Positions 1 through 8,405 of a DNA stretch of 64,000 nucleotides are shown one piece after another. Within the stretch, counting starts at the first letter, position 1, and the number at the start of each line of letters is the position of its first letter. Under the pieces are notes generated by a model. The model searched no databases. It saw only the letters and a program-made list of their open reading frames with translations, and was not told where the DNA came from. Source of the stretch: Tenacibaculum aquimarinum (lineage in GTDB: Bacteria > Bacteroidota > Bacteroidia > Flavobacteriales > Flavobacteriaceae); the NCBI RefSeq assembly GCF_022478115.1, contig NZ_JAKGSC010000002.1, positions 62,001-126,000 of the forward strand, in the 5' to 3' direction. The position numbers and the translations under genes are program-made.

Positions 1-1
1 T

Positions 2-76
2 ACAGAATTTACTTTGCCTTTAGTAAGTCAAGCTAAATTAGCAGATGGATTTTATAATAAACCTATTACAGAATAA
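2..76 (+). CDS. 3' end of an unidentified CDS (partial)
   Basis: An open frame enters from the left edge and ends at a TAA at 74-76, giving the last 24 residues (ending NKPITE). There is no other long open frame here and the next gene starts at 131, so a truncated upstream gene is plausible. The peptide is too short to assign a family. It has no visible type IX sorting motif. Confidence 0.45.
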   Translation, partial: TEFTLPLVSQAKLADGFYNKPITE

Positions 77-94
77 AATATTTTTATTTCTATT

Positions 95-102
95 TAAATT
101 TG
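95..102 (+). promoter_or_regulatory. Putative -7 box (TAAATTTG) of the LuxR-type regulator gene
   Basis: TAAATTTG matches the Bacteroidota sigma-factor -7 consensus TAnnTTTG exactly and lies 28 bases before the TTG start at 131. No clear -33 TTG element is visible at the expected distance, so this rests on one box in AT-rich DNA. Confidence 0.4.
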
Positions 103-130
103 TTACAATTAAACGATAAAATCTACTCCC

Positions 131-1711
131 TTGAAAACTATAATTAATGTTTTTTTATTTGTCTATATTTCTGTCTCTTTTAGCCAAAATAAACTAAAAA
201 AAAAATATTATAGTTTTATAGATTCTGCAGAAGTCTATGTAGATGAAAAACCAAATATTTCGGAGAGTTTTTTAAATTTAATACCAGAGCCAATTACAGA
301 AAATATTGAAGGTCGTTTGGCTCATTATTATCAATTAAAAGGGCTAATTAGTGATAAGAATAATGAAAGTGTAAAAGAGTTTCAATATTTTTTATTAGCT
401 CAAAAATATGCAAAAATTGAAAAAGAGAATGACATTGCCGGAATGGTTTCTTTGGAGTTGTTTTTTAATACATATATTATAAAAAAAGACTCGTCAGCTT
501 TTAAATATTTAGAAGAAGCAAAAAAATATTATAAGTTAAATAATAACATAAACGGACTTGCAGAAGTTAATCAAATGTATGCCTATGTAGAGTTTTCTAA
601 TAAGAATTATACAAAAAGTAATAAACTAATATTAGAAAATTTAGAAAGCTATAAAAATATAAAAGAGGATCAATATTATTATATGTATGCATTATTTATG
701 CTTACATCAAACTATACTCATTTAGAAAATTTTAATCTTGCAAACGAATATTTTAATAAATTAAAGTCTTTAAAAAAAGACAGTACTATTTCTCCTTCAC
801 TTCATGCATCTCATGTTGTTACAAACAATATATGTATGGCAGAAGTATATTTAAAGCAGCAGAAGATTGATTCATCATTATTCTATTTAAAAGAAGCTGC
901 TGAGCTCCGTAAGTATATGAATGTTTCAGATACTGAACATTACTTTAAACTCTATTCAGATTATTATAGCCAAATAGGGAATATAGAAAGAAAAGCTAAT
1001 TATATTGATTCATTACGTTTATTTAATCTAGATGAAATAAATAAAAATGTTGATGCCAGTTTAGGTTTAAATAAAATTTTAATAACTTCTGAAAAACAAT
1101 TAGTAAATGAAACAAAAACGAAACATAAGTATAAAGCTTTATTTTGGGTGTTAGTTTTTAGTTTAATAGGTTTAATTGTTTTTATCCTTTTACGTTATAA
1201 AAAAATAAAGATTAAAATTCAAGATTTTACACAAGGCAAAAAAGAGTTGTCCTATTTAAAAACGAATCATGACAAGCTAAAGGTTAAGGTTAAAGGGCTT
1301 GAAGATTATATTATTGATGTAAAAAAAGAAATTAAAAGTATTTCTATAATAAGTGACACATCAAAACAAAGAGATCAAATTAAAGAATTATATAAAGATC
1401 TACATTTAAATTCCTCTACAATTTTAGATAAAAGCAAAAATCATTTAGAACTTGTAAATGATTTAAATATCGATTTCTTTAATACTTTAAATGAAAAACA
1501 TCCAGAATTAGATGATTCTGAAGTTATAATTTGTTATTATTTACATATAGGTTTTAAAAATAAAGAGATTGCAGTTTTTTTAAACAAATCTTTAAGATCA
1601 ATTGAAAGCAAACGTTTCAGAATTGGTAAAAAACTTCAGCTTAAAGAAAATAAAATAAACTTATTAGAATACCTTAAATCTTTCGGTTTACCTACTAAAA
1701 ACAGTGTTTAA
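131..1711 (+). CDS. Membrane-anchored TPR-like / LuxR-type HTH regulator
   Basis: The 526-residue product starts with a hydrophobic signal sequence (TTG start chosen because the signal peptide begins there). Next comes a long alpha-helical region resembling tetratricopeptide repeats (about residues 40-310), one transmembrane helix (about 336-356), a lysine/glutamate-rich coiled coil (about 365-420) and a C-terminal LuxR-type helix-turn-helix (about 465-526, motif NKEIAVFLNKSLRSIESKR). This is a common Bacteroidota design: a periplasmic TPR sensor joined through one helix to a cytoplasmic DNA-binding domain, with no kinase or receiver. Target genes are unknown; the secreted propeller gene 105 bases downstream on the same strand is the obvious candidate. 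The HTH resembles that of the laminarin-locus regulator at 38913-41717. Confidence 0.8.
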   Translation: MKTIINVFLFVYISVSFSQNKLKKKYYSFIDSAEVYVDEKPNISESFLNLIPEPITENIEGRLAHYYQLKGLISDKNNESVKEFQYFLLAQKYAKIEKENDIAGMVSLELFFNTYIIKKDSSAFKYLEEAKKYYKLNNNINGLAEVNQMYAYVEFSNKNYTKSNKLILENLESYKNIKEDQYYYMYALFMLTSNYTHLENFNLANEYFNKLKSLKKDSTISPSLHASHVVTNNICMAEVYLKQQKIDSSLFYLKEAAELRKYMNVSDTEHYFKLYSDYYSQIGNIERKANYIDSLRLFNLDEINKNVDASLGLNKILITSEKQLVNETKTKHKYKALFWVLVFSLIGLIVFILLRYKKIKIKIQDFTQGKKELSYLKTNHDKLKVKVKGLEDYIIDVKKEIKSISIISDTSKQRDQIKELYKDLHLNSSTILDKSKNHLELVNDLNIDFFNTLNEKHPELDDSEVIICYYLHIGFKNKEIAVFLNKSLRSIESKRFRIGKKLQLKENKINLLEYLKSFGLPTKNSV

Positions 1712-1816
1712 GTCTTTTATTTTCAATGTGAGTAGTTAGTGAGTAGTGCTTTTTTTATTTGGTGTTAGAATGTTCAAGATATTTGAATAAATATTCTAAA
1801 ATTAAAATCTACTAGT

Positions 1817-4396
1817 ATGAAAAAAAACTACTTTTTAACGTTGTTATTAATTACAGCAACTACTTTTAGTCAAACACTAAGCTACAAAAGTTCTCACGCA
1901 AAAAAAGAAAGCAATTACTTTGAAATTGTAAAACAAGTACGTGAAGAATTAAGTCCTCTTAAAAGAAGTACTTTAAAAAAAGATATTAAAAAAATAAAAC
2001 AATTTGAGCGTTGGGCTTATTATTGGAAAGATAGAGTTGATGCACAAGGTCGTTTTCCAAGCTCTGGTTTAGGATATTACAATGCAGGAATTTTAGATGT
2101 AAATGGAAAATTAATTAATAAAAAGAAAATAAACAACAATAATCAAGCTAGAAGTAGTGCGGTAAATTGGGTAAATATAGGGCCACAAAGTGTACCAGAA
2201 GCAAATGGTTACCCAAATAACCCACAAATGGGTAGGCTAACTAATTTTTTAAGATATAAACATCAAACAGATGAAAATCAAAATGTACTTTTTGTTACAG
2301 CTCCAGTTGGAGGTGTATGGAAGTCTACAGATAATGGTGCTACTTGGACTCCAAAACTAGATGAAATAGCAGGAATAGGAACAACAGATATTAAAAGTAG
2401 TTCTTCAGATATTAATAATCCAGGTGTAATATATGTATCTACAGGAGATTATGATGGAGGACAAGTTAATTCTATAGGAGTTTTAAAGTCTACAGATTTT
2501 GGTGAAACTTTTCAGTCTACTGGGTTATCTTTCAGTCTAGATGATAAAGAAATTTTATCTAATTTAATTGTTATAGATGCAAATACTGTTATAGTAGGTA
2601 CAAATCAGAATATTAAAAAAACTACTGATGGAGGTTTAAATTGGAGTGATGTTTTCTTTCATCCATATAACGATGCAGTTATTGGTAAGTTGCATAGAAA
2701 TGGAACAAATATAATGGCTTGTGATAGTTGGGGAGGATTAATTTTTTCTAAAGATAATGGTAATACTTGGACGCAAATTAAGGCAGAAGGTGTAACGGGA
2801 TCAAGTAGGCATGCTTCTACTTCAGACACAAGCGGTGTTTTTTATGTTCAAAATAATTCAGGACAAATATCAACATACAACCCTTCTCAAGCTTCACCAG
2901 TTCTTACCAATTTAGGAGTTTCTACAACAGGTTATAATGCTCAAGGAGATTATAACCAAGCTTTAGTTGTAAAAGATGGATTAATTATTAGTGCCGGTGT
3001 AGATGCAATAAACACTGAAGATAATGGACAAGTATGGTATACTACTTTAAATAACTCATGGCAAGACAATAATTCGGAAGGTTCATATGGGCATGCAGAT
3101 ATTCATGAAATAGGTCCTTTAGATGCTGGTTATTCTTTTTGGACAGTAAATGATGGTGGTTTAACTTTTGTTAATTATGCTAATATTTCAGATGAAAAAC
3201 CAAATGTCGAATATAAATCTAGTGGTGTTTTAGTAACTCAGCTTTACTCAGTTGCTATTTCTCCTCAAAGTGAAAACCATATAATTATGGGGAATCAAGA
3301 TAATGATGGCTATAGTCAAGAAATGCATAACGGTTCTTTACAATGGGTTGCTGCTTTAGCTGGAGACGGAACTTGTACAGCAATAGATTATTCTAACCCT
3401 AACATTAGATATTTAGGAGGTCAGAATGGTTCATTAATAAGAACGGATACTGGTTTTTCAAATAATTACGGAGGTACAGATGTAACAACACCTGCAACAG
3501 GAGCTCCATTTGTTTGGACTTTAAAAATGCATTCTACCATACCGACAACTTTATATGGAGGTTTTGCAGATGTGTATAAAACTACAAATAAAGGTGGTTC
3601 ATGGACAAATCTTAATTCTGGAGCAGGAAAAATAAGTTACATAGAAACTTTTGGAGATAATTTAATTGTTGTTGGTGAAAACGGAACTAAAAGATCTGTA
3701 AATGATGGAAGTGTATGGAATGATGTAATTGAGCCAATTGCTGGAGCAAAAATTAATTCTGTATCGTTAGATCAAAATGATAATAATATCATTTACACTA
3801 CGGTTAGTGGTTATGTGGATGGTTCTAAGGTATTTAAATCAACAAACGGTGGAGCTACTATTGGTAACTGGACAAATATCTCTGCAGGTTTACCTAATGT
3901 AAAGATGACACAAATTGTCCTTAAACAAAATCAAGGACAAGAGATACTTTTTGTTGGAACTGAAGTTGGTGTTTATTTAAAAGTAGGAAGTGCAAATTGG
4001 GAAAAACTTGGTCAAGGTTTACCAAATGTTAATGTAAGTGATATTGAAATAAATTATACAGTAGATAAATTAGTTGCTGCAACTTATGGTAGAGGTTTAT
4101 GGCAAATAGATTTAACCAATACTGCTTTAGGAATAGATGATATTAATAACAGTTCAGATATGTCTCCATTTATATACCCAAATCCAGTTTCAGATAAGTT
4201 ATTTACAATAAAACTACCTAACCAAAATAAAAAATTTGATTATATTATTTACAATGTAATTGGAGGTGTTATAAAGCAAGGTGAGTTAAGAGTAGGAGAA
4301 AATAAAATTGATGTAAGTAATGCTGTTTCAGGTATATATGTTGTTAGATTTACAAGCGAAAACTATGCTACTTCACAAAAAATAATAATTAAGTAG
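1817..4396 (+). CDS. Secreted Asp-box beta-propeller protein with type IX sorting domain
   Basis: An 859-residue protein with an N-terminal signal peptide ending near SFS-Q (residue 19). Several Asp-box/BNR-like repeats of the form S-T-D-x-G-x-T-W are visible (for example WKSTDNGATW near residue 170, FSKDNGNTW and YKTTNKGGSW), as in sortilin/VPS10-like and sialidase-like propellers. The last 75 residues form a type IX secretion sorting domain (YPNPVSDK... and a GIYVVRF strand). No catalytic residues could be assigned, so it is probably an exported binding or adhesive protein. It stands alone, with its own downstream terminator. Confidence 0.82.
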   Translation: MKKNYFLTLLLITATTFSQTLSYKSSHAKKESNYFEIVKQVREELSPLKRSTLKKDIKKIKQFERWAYYWKDRVDAQGRFPSSGLGYYNAGILDVNGKLINKKKINNNNQARSSAVNWVNIGPQSVPEANGYPNNPQMGRLTNFLRYKHQTDENQNVLFVTAPVGGVWKSTDNGATWTPKLDEIAGIGTTDIKSSSSDINNPGVIYVSTGDYDGGQVNSIGVLKSTDFGETFQSTGLSFSLDDKEILSNLIVIDANTVIVGTNQNIKKTTDGGLNWSDVFFHPYNDAVIGKLHRNGTNIMACDSWGGLIFSKDNGNTWTQIKAEGVTGSSRHASTSDTSGVFYVQNNSGQISTYNPSQASPVLTNLGVSTTGYNAQGDYNQALVVKDGLIISAGVDAINTEDNGQVWYTTLNNSWQDNNSEGSYGHADIHEIGPLDAGYSFWTVNDGGLTFVNYANISDEKPNVEYKSSGVLVTQLYSVAISPQSENHIIMGNQDNDGYSQEMHNGSLQWVAALAGDGTCTAIDYSNPNIRYLGGQNGSLIRTDTGFSNNYGGTDVTTPATGAPFVWTLKMHSTIPTTLYGGFADVYKTTNKGGSWTNLNSGAGKISYIETFGDNLIVVGENGTKRSVNDGSVWNDVIEPIAGAKINSVSLDQNDNNIIYTTVSGYVDGSKVFKSTNGGATIGNWTNISAGLPNVKMTQIVLKQNQGQEILFVGTEVGVYLKVGSANWEKLGQGLPNVNVSDIEINYTVDKLVAATYGRGLWQIDLTNTALGIDDINNSSDMSPFIYPNPVSDKLFTIKLPNQNKKFDYIIYNVIGGVIKQGELRVGENKIDVSNAVSGIYVVRFTSENYATSQKIIIK

Positions 4397-4431
4397 ATTT
4401 TATTATTAGTTAGTTAATTCCGGGGGGAATG

Positions 4432-4467
4432 CCACTCTTTCTTTTTTTTTTGAAAGGGTGGTTTTTT
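4432..4467 (+). terminator. Rho-independent terminator after the propeller gene
   Basis: CCACTCTTTC at 4432-4441 pairs with GAAAGGGTGG at 4452-4461 (one G-T pair) and is followed by a T run. It lies between two convergent genes and may serve both. Confidence 0.8.
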
Positions 4468-5011
4468 ATTTTTGAATTCTATTTATAATCTGATTAAAAA
4501 TAAAACAATAATAATCATGAAACCTAGGAAGCAATACGTTTTCTAGGTTTTTTGTGTTTTTTAAAGTTGATAAATCAAATAACTTAATAGCATCAACTTC
4601 TTCTTTTTGAATTTTTAAATCCTCAATAGGAACTTTTAATTCAGTAATAAAAACATGATGATGTTCATTATCTTGAATTCCGTTTGGGTGAGAAATTTGA
4701 TGGATTCTTGTGCCAATTTTAATTAGATCTTCATCATCTATTTGTAAACCAATTTCTTCAAAGACTTCTCTTTTAGCTGAAGTTAGAATTTCTTCACCAG
4801 CAGCAACATGTCCTGCCACAGAAATATCCCATAAACCAGGAAATACTTTCTTAGTCAATGCTCTTTTTTGAAGAAGTATTTTTTTATCCGAAGTAAAAAT
4901 CCAAACATGTACAGTGGCATGAAACCAACCGTTTTTATGGGCTTCAGATTTTAAAGCAGTTTTTCCTGTTGGTTCCCCTTCAGGAGTTAAAATATTTAAT
5001 AATTCATCCAT
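4466..5011 (-). CDS. NUDIX hydrolase (IPP-isomerase/YfcD-like)
   Basis: The 181-residue protein contains a full Nudix box around residues 65-90 (G-H-V-A-A-G-E, then REVFEEIG), which binds the metal and cleaves nucleoside-diphosphate-type substrates. The N-terminus (LLNILTPEGEPTGK, then HKNGWFHATVHVW) resembles the isopentenyl-diphosphate isomerase type I/YfcD group. True IDI active-site residues could not be confirmed, so the substrate is open. Its ATG directly abuts the stop codon of the aminotransferase gene upstream (5012), so the two are almost certainly co-transcribed. Confidence 0.8.
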   Translation of the reverse strand: MDELLNILTPEGEPTGKTALKSEAHKNGWFHATVHVWIFTSDKKILLQKRALTKKVFPGLWDISVAGHVAAGEEILTSAKREVFEEIGLQIDDEDLIKIGTRIHQISHPNGIQDNEHHHVFITELKVPIEDLKIQKEEVDAIKLFDLSTLKNTKNLENVLLPRFHDYYCFIFNQIINRIQK

Positions 5012-6169
5012 TTATAAACAAGATAAAATACAATCTGTTAATTTCTTAAAATCTTCTTTTGTATTGTATAAGTGACAAGAAATACGAATGTAATTTCCTC
5101 TAAAAGAAATAAAAATATTAGCTTTTTTTAGTTTGCTTTTTAGTTTTTCAACATCTAATTTTTTAGGTAATTGAACGCCAAATAAATGATGTGATCTAAA
5201 ATCAGAATCTTCAATATAACAGCCATTTTCCTTTAAAATAACTACAACTTCAGAAGTAATTTCTTTGCAATAATTTTGAATCGCATTTGGTGTCCAATCT
5301 AAAACTTGTTTTAACGCAGCAATTTGCATTTTTATGTAAATAAAGCTAGCGTGTTCACCAGCAGAATACCTGTTGGCTAGTGGTTTATGTTTTGGTTGAT
5401 AGGAAGTTAATCCACTCAAGTTTTCGCTATGTAAACGATTAGACCAATTTTCTTCTAACGGATTTCCTCCATCAAAATAACTTCCAAAATAAGCATAACC
5501 ACAACCATAAGGTCCAAAAAGCCATTTGTAACCAGCGCAAATTAAAGCGTCTGGTTGTATTTCTTTTACTGAAAAAGGCAAAGCACCAACAGACTGACTT
5601 CCATCAATAATTAATAACGCATTGTTTTCTGTAGCTTTTTGTCTGATAGATTTTAAATCAAATAAAGTTCCATTTGCCCAATGAATATTTCCTAGAGTTA
5701 CGACTGCTGTTTTATCAGAAATTGAATTTAAGATAACTTCATTCCAATTTTCACCTCTATTTTCTTTAGATATTGGCATTGAAGCTATTTTAATGGTAGC
5801 ATCAAATTTATTGGCTAGTTTTTCCCAAACATAGTAATTACTAGGAAACTGTTCTTCAATCAATAAAATTTCATCACCTTTTTTTAAAGTGATGTTGTTT
5901 GCAGCAGTTGCTAAACCATAAGAAGCAGAAGGAATGTTTGCAATTCTGTTATAATCCTCAACATCAATTAATTTTGCAAAAAGTTGTTTTACTTCTTTAA
6001 CAGGTTCAAAATAATGATCTCCAGTAATTTTATGCGGATTACTTTTTTCTAAAAGAGCTTCAATTCCTGCTTGCTCAACAGTTTTAAAACTTGGTGATTG
6101 ACTTGCAATATTTAAGTAAGTAATTTCTTCAGGAAAACTGAAAAGGTGTTTTTGATTTTCTAAAATCAT
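5012..6169 (-). CDS. Class V aminotransferase (cysteine desulfurase/kynureninase fold)
   Basis: A 385-residue PLP enzyme. The cofactor lysine is K215 in AGYKWLFGPYG, and the aspartate and glutamine/serine of IIDGSQSVGALP precede it as in class V (NifS/Csd-like) enzymes. There is no signal peptide, so it is cytoplasmic. A catalytic cysteine typical of true cysteine desulfurases is not evident in the C-terminal part, so selenocysteine-lyase-like or other amino-acid chemistry is equally possible. It precedes the NUDIX gene with no intergenic space and follows the terminator of the M42 peptidase. Confidence 0.8.
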   Translation of the reverse strand: MILENQKHLFSFPEEITYLNIASQSPSFKTVEQAGIEALLEKSNPHKITGDHYFEPVKEVKQLFAKLIDVEDYNRIANIPSASYGLATAANNITLKKGDEILLIEEQFPSNYYVWEKLANKFDATIKIASMPISKENRGENWNEVILNSISDKTAVVTLGNIHWANGTLFDLKSIRQKATENNALLIIDGSQSVGALPFSVKEIQPDALICAGYKWLFGPYGCGYAYFGSYFDGGNPLEENWSNRLHSENLSGLTSYQPKHKPLANRYSAGEHASFIYIKMQIAALKQVLDWTPNAIQNYCKEITSEVVVILKENGCYIEDSDFRSHHLFGVQLPKKLDVEKLKSKLKKANIFISFRGNYIRISCHLYNTKEDFKKLTDCILSCL

Positions 6170-6188
6170 ATAAAATGTGCTATAAAAA

Positions 6189-6216
6189 AAAAGCGAAGTA
6201 AATTTACTTCGCTTTT
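6189..6216 (-). terminator. Terminator of the M42 peptidase gene
   Basis: A perfect palindrome (AAAAGCGAAGTAAA pairing with TTTACTTCGCTTTT) lies 8 bases beyond the peptidase stop codon. It continues into a U-rich tail in the minus-strand transcript. Confidence 0.85.
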
Positions 6217-6224
6217 TATATTAA

Positions 6225-7316
6225 TTATTCAAAGTAAGAAAACGTTTCTCCGTCTTTAATATTTAAAAGAGTTTCGTAAATCATTTTAATAACGTTTTCA
6301 ACATCATCTCTATGAACCATTTCTACTGTTGTATGCATGTATCTTAGCGGTAAAGAAATTAATGCAGAGGCAACACCACCATTACTGTAAGCAAAAGCGT
6401 CAGTATCTGTTCCGGTTGCTCTAGAAAGTGCAGAACGCTGAAAAGGTATCTTTTTAGCTTCGGCAGTTTCTGTAATTAAATCACGTAATTTTTGTTGAAC
6501 TGCAGGTGCATATGCAACAACAGGACCTTTACCAATCTCTAATTTTCCGGCTTTTTTAACCTCAATCATTGGTGTTGTTGTATCGTGCGTTACATCAGTA
6601 ACAATTGCAACATCTGGCTGAATTGTATGTGTAATCATTTCTGCACCACGCAAACCAATTTCTTCTTGTACAGAGTTTGTAATGTATAAACCAAAAGGCA
6701 ACTCTTTTTTGTTCTCTTTTAATAAACGAGCAACCTCAGCAATCATAAATCCGCCCATTCTATTGTCAAGTGCACGACAAACAAATTTATCTCCGTTTAA
6801 AATATGAAATTCATCTGGATACGTAATTACACAACCAACATGTACGCCCAAAGCTTCAACTTCTTCTTTAGTAGCACAACCAGTATCTATAAAAATATTG
6901 TCTGGTTTTGGCGCTTCTTCTTTTGCTCTATTTCTTGTGTGTATTGCTGGCCAACCAAAAACACCTTTTACAATTCCGTTTTTAGTATGAATATTTACAA
7001 TTTTACTCGGCGCAATTTGATGATCTGAACCACCATTTCTAATCACATAGATTAATCCGTTATCAGAAATATAGTTAACATACCAAGAAATTTCATCTGC
7101 ATGTCCTTCAATTACAACTTTATATTTTGCATCAGGATTTATAACTCCTACAGCAGAACCATAAGTGTCAGTAATAAAAGTATCTACGTAAGGTTTTAAA
7201 TACTCCATCCAAATTTTCTGACCTTCCCATTCGTAACCGGTTGGAGCAGCATTATTTAAGTATTTCTCTAAAAATGTAAGTGATTTCTTATTTAATATTG
7301 ATTTATTTTTTGCCAT
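6225..7316 (-). CDS. M42 family metallopeptidase (glutamyl aminopeptidase/tetrahedral aminopeptidase)
   Basis: A 363-residue cytoplasmic protein of the usual M42 length. Expected metal-ligand motifs are present in order: EGHADEI (His), RALDNRMGG (bridging Asp), QEEIGLRGA (catalytic and ligand Glu), VTDVTHD (Asp) and TTVEMVHRDD (His). M42 enzymes form large tetrahedral complexes that trim peptides; some are still annotated endoglucanase M by mistake. Monocistronic, divergent from the ABC genes at 7438. Confidence 0.9.
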   Translation of the reverse strand: MAKNKSILNKKSLTFLEKYLNNAAPTGYEWEGQKIWMEYLKPYVDTFITDTYGSAVGVINPDAKYKVVIEGHADEISWYVNYISDNGLIYVIRNGGSDHQIAPSKIVNIHTKNGIVKGVFGWPAIHTRNRAKEEAPKPDNIFIDTGCATKEEVEALGVHVGCVITYPDEFHILNGDKFVCRALDNRMGGFMIAEVARLLKENKKELPFGLYITNSVQEEIGLRGAEMITHTIQPDVAIVTDVTHDTTTPMIEVKKAGKLEIGKGPVVAYAPAVQQKLRDLITETAEAKKIPFQRSALSRATGTDTDAFAYSNGGVASALISLPLRYMHTTVEMVHRDDVENVIKMIYETLLNIKDGETFSYFE

Positions 7317-7437
7317 AATTTGTATTTGTTATGATGTAAAAATAAAGGAAATTATTAAAAAGTTTGAAAAGTCTGTAACAAAAGTTGTTATTTGCACACT
7401 TATCTATCAACAAATCGAATTTAAAAACATACTTATC

Positions 7438-8325
7438 ATGAAATTAACTATAGAAAATTTAACCAAAACGTACAAAAATGGTGTAAAAGCTATTGATAAT
7501 TTAAATCTAGAAATTGGAACAGGAATGTTTGGTTTATTAGGTCCAAACGGTGCAGGAAAGTCTTCTTTAATGAGAACGATTGCTACTTTACAAGCTCCAG
7601 ATTCTGGTTCAATTACTTTTGGTGATATAAATGTTATTGAAGATAAAATGGCTTTACGTAAAGTGTTAGGCTATTTACCACAATCTTTTGGAGTGTATCC
7701 AAAAATGTCTGCGGAAGATTTGTTAGATTATTTTGCAACTTTAAAAGGCGTTTCAGCAAAATCAGATAGGCAAAAATTAGTAAAAGAAGTATTAGAAATC
7801 ACTAACTTATATGAAGTTAGAAAGAAATATGTAGCAGGTTATTCTGGAGGAATGAAGCAACGTTTTGGAATTGCACAATTACTTTTAAACAATCCAAAAT
7901 TAATAATTGTAGATGAACCAACAGCTGGTTTAGACCCTGCAGAAAGACATCGTTTTTTAAATGTTTTACGTGAAGTTGGTACTAATTGTACTGTAATTTT
8001 TTCTACTCATATTGTTGAAGATGTAAAGGAATTATGTAACCAAATGGCAATTTTAAATGGTGGAAGAATCTTAAAGAAAACCACACCAATTGAAGCAACA
8101 AAAGAAATTGAGGGTAAAATTTGGACAAAAATTGTTCAAAGAGATGATTTAGATGAAGTGGAAGCAACTTATAATTTATTATCATCTAATTACAACCAAG
8201 ACAATACATTAAATGTGCGTGTGTATGCAGATGAAAAACCAGCAGCAGATTTTGTTGCCGCAACACCACAGTTAGATGATGTATATTTTATCGCTTTAAA
8301 ACAAGATGAACCAGTTTTAAATTAG
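7438..8325 (+). CDS. ABC transporter ATP-binding protein
   Basis: A 295-residue ATPase. It shows Walker A GPNGAGKS (residues 35-42), the signature YSGGMKQR, Walker B LIIVDEPTAGLDP and a following switch His (FSTHIVED). The C-terminal 70 residues are a family-specific extension. It is followed after 80 bases by a permease fused to an M1 peptidase, so the two form one exporter-type ABC system of the inner membrane. The substrate is unknown. Confidence 0.92.
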   Translation: MKLTIENLTKTYKNGVKAIDNLNLEIGTGMFGLLGPNGAGKSSLMRTIATLQAPDSGSITFGDINVIEDKMALRKVLGYLPQSFGVYPKMSAEDLLDYFATLKGVSAKSDRQKLVKEVLEITNLYEVRKKYVAGYSGGMKQRFGIAQLLLNNPKLIIVDEPTAGLDPAERHRFLNVLREVGTNCTVIFSTHIVEDVKELCNQMAILNGGRILKKTTPIEATKEIEGKIWTKIVQRDDLDEVEATYNLLSSNYNQDNTLNVRVYADEKPAADFVAATPQLDDVYFIALKQDEPVLN

Positions 8326-8343
8326 TTACTAGTTTTTAATTAT

Positions 8344-8361
8344 GAGTTTTAAGTTAAACTC
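8344..8361 (+). other. Small hairpin between ABC ATPase and permease genes
   Basis: GAGTTT (8344-8349) pairs with AAACTC (8356-8361). An outer stem of TAGTTTTT/AAAAACTA around it is interrupted by a bulge. There is no T tract, so it is more likely an mRNA-processing or stability element than a terminator. Confidence 0.35.
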
Positions 8362-8405
8362 AAAAAACTAATCATTCAAAACTAAACACCCAAAACTTTT
8401 TTATT

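Noticed and set aside
4466..5011. True isopentenyl-diphosphate isomerase (idi)
   Set aside because: Only the Nudix box and general N-terminal similarity are visible; the diagnostic catalytic cysteine context of type I IDI could not be confirmed.
6225..7316. Endoglucanase annotation for the M42 gene
   Set aside because: M42 metal ligands are complete; the cellulase label is a known historical misannotation of this family, so it is not counted as part of the glycan loci.
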